NCBI GenBank assembly: GCA_015501605.1
Contig: JADNRZ010000006.1
Span: 62,001 to 126,000 of the forward strand
Direction of reading: 5' to 3'
Origin: Panaeolus papilionaceus
Taxonomy: Eukaryota > Basidiomycota > Agaricomycetes > Agaricales
DNA: 64,000 nucleotides
Under the pieces are notes generated by a model. The model saw only the letters and a program-made list of their open reading frames with translations. It was not told where the DNA came from and did not search any database. A program made the position numbers and the translations under genes. Below, piece after piece: positions 58,551 through 64,000 of this stretch (the stretch's first letter is position 1; each line of letters begins with the position of its first letter).

Positions 58551-60194
58551 ATGGAGTCTGCAGAGACGTCTGTCCAATTAAATGAAACCCCCGATGTGAG
58601 TTAATTATACTGTTGAAGTTGTATATCTATTCTGAGGCAATGGTGAAGGATGCTGCTGCTGTGGTCACAGAAACCAAGGTAGAACAACAAATCCTTGAGG
58701 AGGGAAGCAAAGGAGTCGCGCGGAAACGACGATTCTCTTTGCAGGCATTGCGTTTCTCAAACAAGTCCAGACAGACTGGGGACATTGCGACATCCCCAAA
58801 AAACAAGGCACAAGAACCTTCACGGTCAGTCCCTACCAAGCAGAAGAAGCCTTCTAGGTCTACCAAGCGTGCCCAGAAATCTGCTTTGGCTGTTCGTTCC
58901 CTCATTATTGGACCTACTTCCACTGCAACTCCTCGTGTAACAACCGCACTAGCACAACCAGAATTGAGCAAGGTCAAGTCGCAGCTCATAAAGCCCAAGA
59001 CAGCAAACAAAGTCATTGCACAACTGCGGGAATTACCAGCGTCAGGAGATCTTGACCATGTTCATGTTCAGTGCCGAAAAGGTCCTATCCACGCAGTCTG
59101 CCTGGAGCATACCGAGCTTGAAGAAGACGCGCTACATTTCTCCAAATTAAAGTCCTCCGAACCTGAGGCTGCATCTGCGTCGATTTCTATTCCTGCAGTT
59201 GCTTCAGCGTCTGTTGACAGGCTGTCCGAAGTTTTGACCGAAATTCATGTCATCGATCTACTGAAGACTCCTGACCTCGGCTTGGGACAACCTGTTGACG
59301 GCAAGGGCTTGTTGGCGGGAGCTCTTCCAACTCCAGGGACAGTCCTAAATGGTGCAAAGAGAATAACTCCGGAGCTTATGAACTTGGGATATGCGACAGG
59401 GCGTTTCTTTGCTCCAGACCACTCGGGTTAGTGACGCCGATCCACTCTCATCTTCTTCCCTCATAAAACCATTCATCGAACAGATATATACCCACCTACC
59501 GACCGGATGTCTGTCCTGACTTGTGAGTATCAAACCTACGCGTCCAGCATTAACATTTCGACTTAAAAATAATGCAAGATTGGTGGGGACTGGAAGTTGT
59601 TCTTCCTCCTCCCTCATTGGAATATCTAAGTGTATGTACTTGAGGTATACCGCGATTATTTCCATACAGCATTGAACGATATATTGTAGAATGCGCAAAA
59701 TATTACCAGCGCTATCATGAACTTCCTCTCGGCCTTATCTTTGGTCAACAACGGTGTTCGGGAAATACTTCCCTTTGTTCGGTATATCTCGCAGTTCATC
59801 GACTTTGAGTTCAACGCTATTAAGCGGCAGGATCGTGGTCAGGGAGTGGTATGTGCCGCCACATGGTAAGCTTCATTCTTGTTCATTTTACTTTCTGTGC
59901 TGATTGCTTTTCGGGTAGGATCATGCCCGCAGCCATGGTATGGATTTAATTCTCATAATTATTCAGTCAGTCATATCTAACCGCACTTTATGTACAACGC
60001 AGGTACCTCGACCTTGGGACTTCCCTGCACCCCCACCAGAACCTCAACCTGAATCGCCCGATACGCCAACACAATCGAAGGAATCAAAGCCAGTATCAAG
60101 TCCTCCAATGGCCGCAATCCCAGTAACGAAGCGCCCAATTTCATCTCCGCTCGATGTCATCTCAAGCCAGCCTGTATTGCAATTGCCGGCGTAA
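58551..60194 (+). CDS. conserved basidiomycete protein of unknown function
   Basis: Seven exons (58551-58595, 58637-59426, 59484-59522, 59579-59631, 59690-59865, 59919-59937, 60003-60194) give 437 residues. The first 230 residues are Lys/Ser/Ala-rich and disordered, with a basic stretch (RKRRFSLQALRFSNKSRQ) near residue 35. The C-terminal half carries a compact conserved-looking block: LMNLGYATGRFFAPDHSD, YWWGLEVVLPPPSLEYLSN, NFLSALSLVNNGVREILPF and RYISQFIDFEFNAIKRQDRG, ending VVCAATWIMPAAMVPRPWDF. It seems to form amphipathic helices. I recall similar proteins in Agaricomycetes but no assigned function. A Pro/Ser-rich tail follows. All introns are GT/AG and phases agree. Confidence 0.8.
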
Positions 60195-60314
60195 CTCATA
60201 CTCAAGAGTGCATGATTGCCACATTTACGACACATAACGATCCCATTTCACGACTTTATGAATTCCTTGGATGGATATATACTATTTATAACCTGCTCGT
60301 GTTTATGCAACGGT

Positions 60315-60778
60315 TTACTTTTGAGTGGTCATGATCCCATCTGGCTCTGTAATGTCATTTGTAATTAACTAATGGGGACTGTATATATATTATTCGCAGA
60401 CTTACCGACATACTCGATAATTTCTGATGCTTCAAAAGAGTTTATGATGTTATCAGGAATTTCCGCGGCAAACCCCTATTCAGATTGCGTCAGTCACCCC
60501 ACAGATTGTCATTTTGGTGAGAGAAAAGCACACCTTGAGCACGGTATCGTAGTGGTGTGTCACCTCACCGCCTAAAACGTGGCAAAATAGACATCAGAAA
60601 TGCTTGGAGATATTGGGAGAGTGATGATGATGAGAGTCTGTCTTCACTATTATGAGTCACTTGCTTGACATAGTCATCGATCTGCTCCTGAGTAGCATGA
60701 TCTTTAAAGACAACAATATACTCTGTATAAATTGAATACAAGTACCTATCAGAATAATTTGCACTTACTTCCAGACAT
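60315..60778 (-). CDS. PBI2: proteinase B inhibitor, I9 inhibitor-like small protein
   Basis: Pbi2 inhibits vacuolar proteinase B (a subtilisin) and also takes part in vacuole fusion in yeast. Five tiny exons (60778-60769, 60722-60648, 60571-60534, 60475-60406, 60346-60315) give 74 residues, about the yeast length. The sequence shows the I9 propeptide-like fold: KYIVVFKDHATQEQIDDYVK, GGEVTHHYDTVLKGFAAEIP, and IIEYVEPDGIMTTQK at the end. No signal peptide is present, as expected for a cytosolic inhibitor. Exon 1 codes only MSG plus one base. The gene diverges from the DNA glycosylase gene with about 220 bp between start codons. Confidence 0.9.
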
Positions 60779-60997
60779 TTGTAGAGTGGTCAATGTATGT
60801 AAGTGGAAGGCTCGCGACAATGACAAGTCTTGTAATTAGCTTTGTCAGCAAATGACTCACACAAATAATAAAAGAGGTCCTACACGACCTACCAGCCGTC
60901 CCTCATCCCCCCAATGTTGAGTTTCGAATAACTATTCAGCACGATTTTACGCTTAGCCTCTACCCGTCCTATTATACACACCTTGGTTATTACTACC

Positions 60998-62774
60998 ATG
61001 CGTGCAACACGATCATCCACCCGCACTTCTGCCGCCGGCAACGGGGATGTTATTCCTCAAACTCAAACTCAATCTGCAGAATTAAGTCAGGTCATAGAGA
61101 AGCCAAAGAATAACACAAGAAAGCGCAAGGCTGACCCTGATATAAACGAAGATACCAAGCCTAAAAAGATTGCTATGAGGAACAACCCTGGTCATGATCA
61201 AACAGGAGACCCAGTGCTTCCAATTTCGAGCATTTGCCAACCAACAAGTATTGAACCGGAGGATGATTTAGTTCCTCCCGTTCTCACCTTCGATTTTAAG
61301 GAGGCGAAGAAACATCTCGTTCAGGTTGACCACAGGTTTGAGGATCTATTTTTCAAGCTGAAGTGCAAACCCTTCGAACACCTGGAGCCTGTCCAGCCTT
61401 TCCGGTGTGTAGTAATATGTTTAGACTGTTTGTTAGCCTTCACCTGATGAACCCTCACCCATCGACTCTAGAACCCTCGTAACGTCAATTTTGTTGGTCC
61501 TTCTGCTTGATTCTATGGAAATATGGTCCTGATGAAATTCTGCAGGGGCCAACAAGTATCCTGGCAAGCAGCACGGTCAATTACTCATAAATTTAGAAGG
61601 TTGTTTGATCCCTCACTCCCAGAAAAGCCAGACGATGAAGGGTGAGTCAGAAATAACGGTAGTGCAACTTTTACCATGAACATTGGTCAACGTTACAGGG
61701 ATAAATTCAAGAATTCATTTCCAACACCGCAGCAAGTTGCCGCTACTGATGGAGCGGCATTGCGTACTGCGGGTCTGAGCGTTCGAAAGGTTGAATACGG
61801 TTGGTTCTCCCTCCCTCCTTTGGGATGGTGATATTCTCATTTGCATTCCTCTGGCAGTTCAAGACCTCGCTGCTCGATTCGCAGATGGCCGTCTATCAAC
61901 ATCCAAATTACTCAAAGCAACCGATGAGGAACTGGGTGAAATGTTAATAGAGGTTCGAGGTATTGGAAGAGTAAGCCGAGTATGATTATCACTGACTTGA
62001 GTATGCTACTAACTTGACTATGCCTATCTAGTGGACAGGTGGTTTTTGTTTTTACTCGTGACCAATTCCATGTTTACTGACCTTAATAGTTGACATGTTT
62101 GCCATTTTTTCACTTCGTAGACCCGACATTCTTCCTGTTGGTATGTGTTGTTTTTTTAAATCACTTTCCCCGACCTTAATGCGAGTTGTTAAAACATCAT
62201 CGACAGGAGATCTTGGTGTACAACGAGGCGTTTTAAGATGGTTTCTTTCTCTGCATTCTGACAAGCACTCGTACTCTATATCTCCAGAGAAGGTTGCAGG
62301 AGGGACAGGTGCTGCAAAGAGTACAAAGGTCAAAGATGACGACGAGTTACCAAGCTTAGTAGGATCATCGGAACAAATTGATGACACACAACCCTCAAAC
62401 GAGACGCGTTGTAGTGAGCTGGTTTCTCTGCCTCCGACATTTACGCCTTCTATTAGAAAGGTTTTGGAACAGCCAGCAGTTGCACCTGGGATCGCTCCTC
62501 CACCGCTTCCCGTTGGGATAGATGTTGCACTACTTAAAAGTAGGCTCGATGGGAAGAAGAAAATCAAGTAAGCGAAAAGACCACTTTCATATCGTCAACG
62601 TAGGCTGATGGTCCAAAAATAGAGGCGCATTTCTAACCCCGCATGAGATGAGCGCTCTGACTGAGAGTTGGAAACCATACAGAAGTCTTGGTGAGAGTCG
62701 TGCGTTTATCCGATTGAATCAATTCTTAAAAAGGTTTTTCAGGTGTATATTACATGTGGTCTTTATCAGAATAG
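60998..62774 (+). CDS. MAG1: DNA-3-methyladenine glycosylase II (HhH-GPD, MAG1/AlkA type)
   Basis: Removes alkylated bases from DNA as the first step of base excision repair. Ten exons (60998-61404, 61472-61492, 61546-61641, 61699-61799, 61858-61970, 62032-62038, 62090-62140, 62207-62567, 62623-62690, 62743-62774) give 418 residues. The N-terminus is basic and Ser/Thr-rich (nuclear signal near RKRKADPD). The catalytic domain has TSILGQQVSWQAARSI, the helix-hairpin-helix LIEVRGIGRWTVDMF, and PDILPVGDLGVQRGV with the catalytic Asp. It ends ESWKPYRSLGVYYMWSLSE, as in the family. An insert of about 95 residues (Ser/Pro/Glu-rich) sits between the catalytic segment and the last helix. Exon 6 is only 7 nt (WT plus one base) and lies inside the hairpin motif. 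Confidence 0.94.
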
Positions 62775-63177
62775 ACAAGTATTTCAAGATTTAAAGGCCA
62801 TAATAATTGTAACCGAAAAATCGCCGTCCTTAGTTGGAGACGCGTGATTGCGAAATAGTCTGAATTTCCAAAGTAAGTCATTCCGAGACCGCATTCCGCT
62901 TGATCGAAATTTCACGGGTGCTCCGTTCGCATGCGTTCCGCCCGTTCACGACACCTAACGGGGCGTCACTGCTTCACTGCTCTGCTTCTGTCTCAATACT
63001 CTTCTTCCTCCCCCCTCCAGCCCAAATCTTTTTTGTGCGATCTCCACCTTGTAATCTAGCTGTATTCGTGGCGCTGTTCTCCTTAAACAAGCATTGGGTT
63101 TCGGACCCCTTCCCCAAACTTTGGACCCGGGCGGGGCTACTCAGTTTTTATCCTAATAGTCCTTATTTCAAAAAGCG
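62775..63177. other. intergenic region, no gene seen
   Basis: About 400 bp between two plus-strand genes. The stretch at about 62990-63030 is pyrimidine-rich, as in many fungal promoters. A 107-codon ORF (62900-63223) overlaps the next start and has no family signature. Confidence 0.45.
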
Positions 63178-64000
63178 ATGGATTCATCCAAAAAATCGCA
63201 CATCAAACTCCCTTCAATCATAATTCCTGAAGGCTCGCAGAGTCACACCGCCTCTTCAACAACATCCAAAACATCTTCAGGCTACTCATCGCCAGCAGAC
63301 AGCGATCTTCATACCCCATTCTACGACCAACCTTTGCAGCCACTAAACACGATAATTCCATCGCAGCCCGCACAGACAACACTCGGTATTGCCCCTTGTA
63401 TGGATCGGAGGCAATCCAAAAGAACCCTACCCGAGATACACGCACATCAAAAGAGCGAGCCAGATGACAATGTCGACTTTGTTTCATCCGAATGTGCAAG
63501 CCCGCCGTTGTCTATTGTAACAAACCGTTCATATAATGGGCTGTCCAGCTTGTTCCGTAAACTTAGTTCTGGAGGGTCTTCGACGATGGATGAATATCCT
63601 CGAAAAACATCGCCTCCTCCCGACACCGTCATGTCCAGTACGACAAAACCGAGATCATCTTACCCCGCTCCATCAACCCCGCAACAGACAAACGGACGCT
63701 ATTACTCGTTTCACTTCCCCGAGGGACACCATCTGAACTCCAGTTTTATTGACCGATATCGACTTCAGGATGAGCTTGGTTCTGGTGGTTATGGGTTTGT
63801 CATGACTGCTCATGACGTGGTGGCGAAGCGCGAGGTGGCCGTCAAGTTCATCATTAAGGATAAGGTGCCAGAGCACGCTTGGATGGAGGAGGAAGTGCTT
63901 GGTCGACTCCCCACAGAAGTCGTCATTCTAGGCGCCATCAGTCATGACAACATCGTCAAAAGCTTGGACTTGTATGAAGACCACCTTTACTTTTACCTTG
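63178..64000 (+). CDS. serine/threonine protein kinase, 3' part outside window
   Basis: One open exon from the ATG at 63178 to the window edge (274 codons, no stop). The first 190 residues are Ser/Pro/Thr-rich and disordered. The kinase domain starts at IDRYRLQDELGSGGYGFVMT (about residue 191), with a glycine-rich loop, and continues with REVAVKFIIKDKVPEHAW (VAVK lysine), GRLPTEVVILGAISHDNIVK and DLYEDHLYFYL. The combination FIIKDKVPEHAW plus LPTEV resembles PAS-kinase-like (Psk1/Psk2) and related fungal kinases, but no PAS domain is visible in the part present. The catalytic loop and activation segment are not in view. A role in nutrient or sugar-flux signalling is only a family-level guess. 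Confidence 0.85.
   Translation, partial: MDSSKKSHIKLPSIIIPEGSQSHTASSTTSKTSSGYSSPADSDLHTPFYDQPLQPLNTIIPSQPAQTTLGIAPCMDRRQSKRTLPEIHAHQKSEPDDNVDFVSSECASPPLSIVTNRSYNGLSSLFRKLSSGGSSTMDEYPRKTSPPPDTVMSSTTKPRSSYPAPSTPQQTNGRYYSFHFPEGHHLNSSFIDRYRLQDELGSGGYGFVMTAHDVVAKREVAVKFIIKDKVPEHAWMEEEVLGRLPTEVVILGAISHDNIVKSLDLYEDHLYFYL

Overview
This window comes from the nuclear genome of a filamentous basidiomycete, most likely an Agaricomycete. Genes are dense on both strands and cut by many short introns (about 45-60 nt) with GT/AG borders. The family content is fungal and often basidiomycete-typical: a CBM1-GH5 mannanase, CPL1-like secreted Cys-rich protein, Zn2Cys6 regulators, AreA/NIT2, a PAM16 motor subunit and a fungal-type ornithine decarboxylase antizyme. 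I saw no plasmid, phage, CRISPR, transposon or tRNA signal. About 28 loci are described. Exon structures were built by hand from reading frame, splice sites and family conservation, and for every locus called intact and complete the summed exon lengths are a multiple of three.

Layout. 1-6.1 kb: partial secreted Cys-rich protein (-), Smr-domain protein (+), antizyme with a +1 recoding site (-), ribosomal protein uS5/RPS2 (+), unknown protein (+), PAM16 (-). 6.3-25.5 kb, all +: AFI1-like polarity protein, Zn2Cys6 regulator, BRE4/aromatic-acid-exporter-like membrane protein, DOMON-cytochrome b561 protein, homocysteine S-methyltransferase with two frame breaks, CPL1-like secreted protein, CHK2-type FHA kinase. 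26-46 kb, all -: regulator with C-terminal Zn cluster, glycerol-3-phosphate acyltransferase, large Sec7-PH ARF exchange factor, AreA-type GATA factor with a 2.9 kb upstream gap, GH5 mannanase, gamma-glutamyltransferase. 46-64 kb, mixed: unknown protein, UPF0643-like protein, complex I 21.3 kDa subunit, CUS2/Tat-SF1-like splicing factor, type II PI 4-kinase, a decayed TDT transporter beside an intact SSU1-like one, a conserved unknown protein, proteinase B inhibitor, 3-methyladenine DNA glycosylase and a partial protein kinase.

The genes do not form one pathway; this is mostly a housekeeping and regulatory stretch. Loose themes are polyamine control (antizyme), nitrogen, amino-acid and sulfur metabolism (AreA, gamma-glutamyltransferase, homocysteine methyltransferase, sulfite pump), plant-wall breakdown (mannanase, DOMON-b561 protein), ARF and phosphoinositide membrane traffic (AFI1, Sec7, LSB6) and DNA damage (CHK2, MAG). 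I did not find a convincing new biological system. The most notable points are the antizyme recoding site, several micro-exons (including an exon that is only the start codon), and single-base frame breaks in otherwise conserved genes that are either pseudogene marks or homopolymer errors in the assembly.
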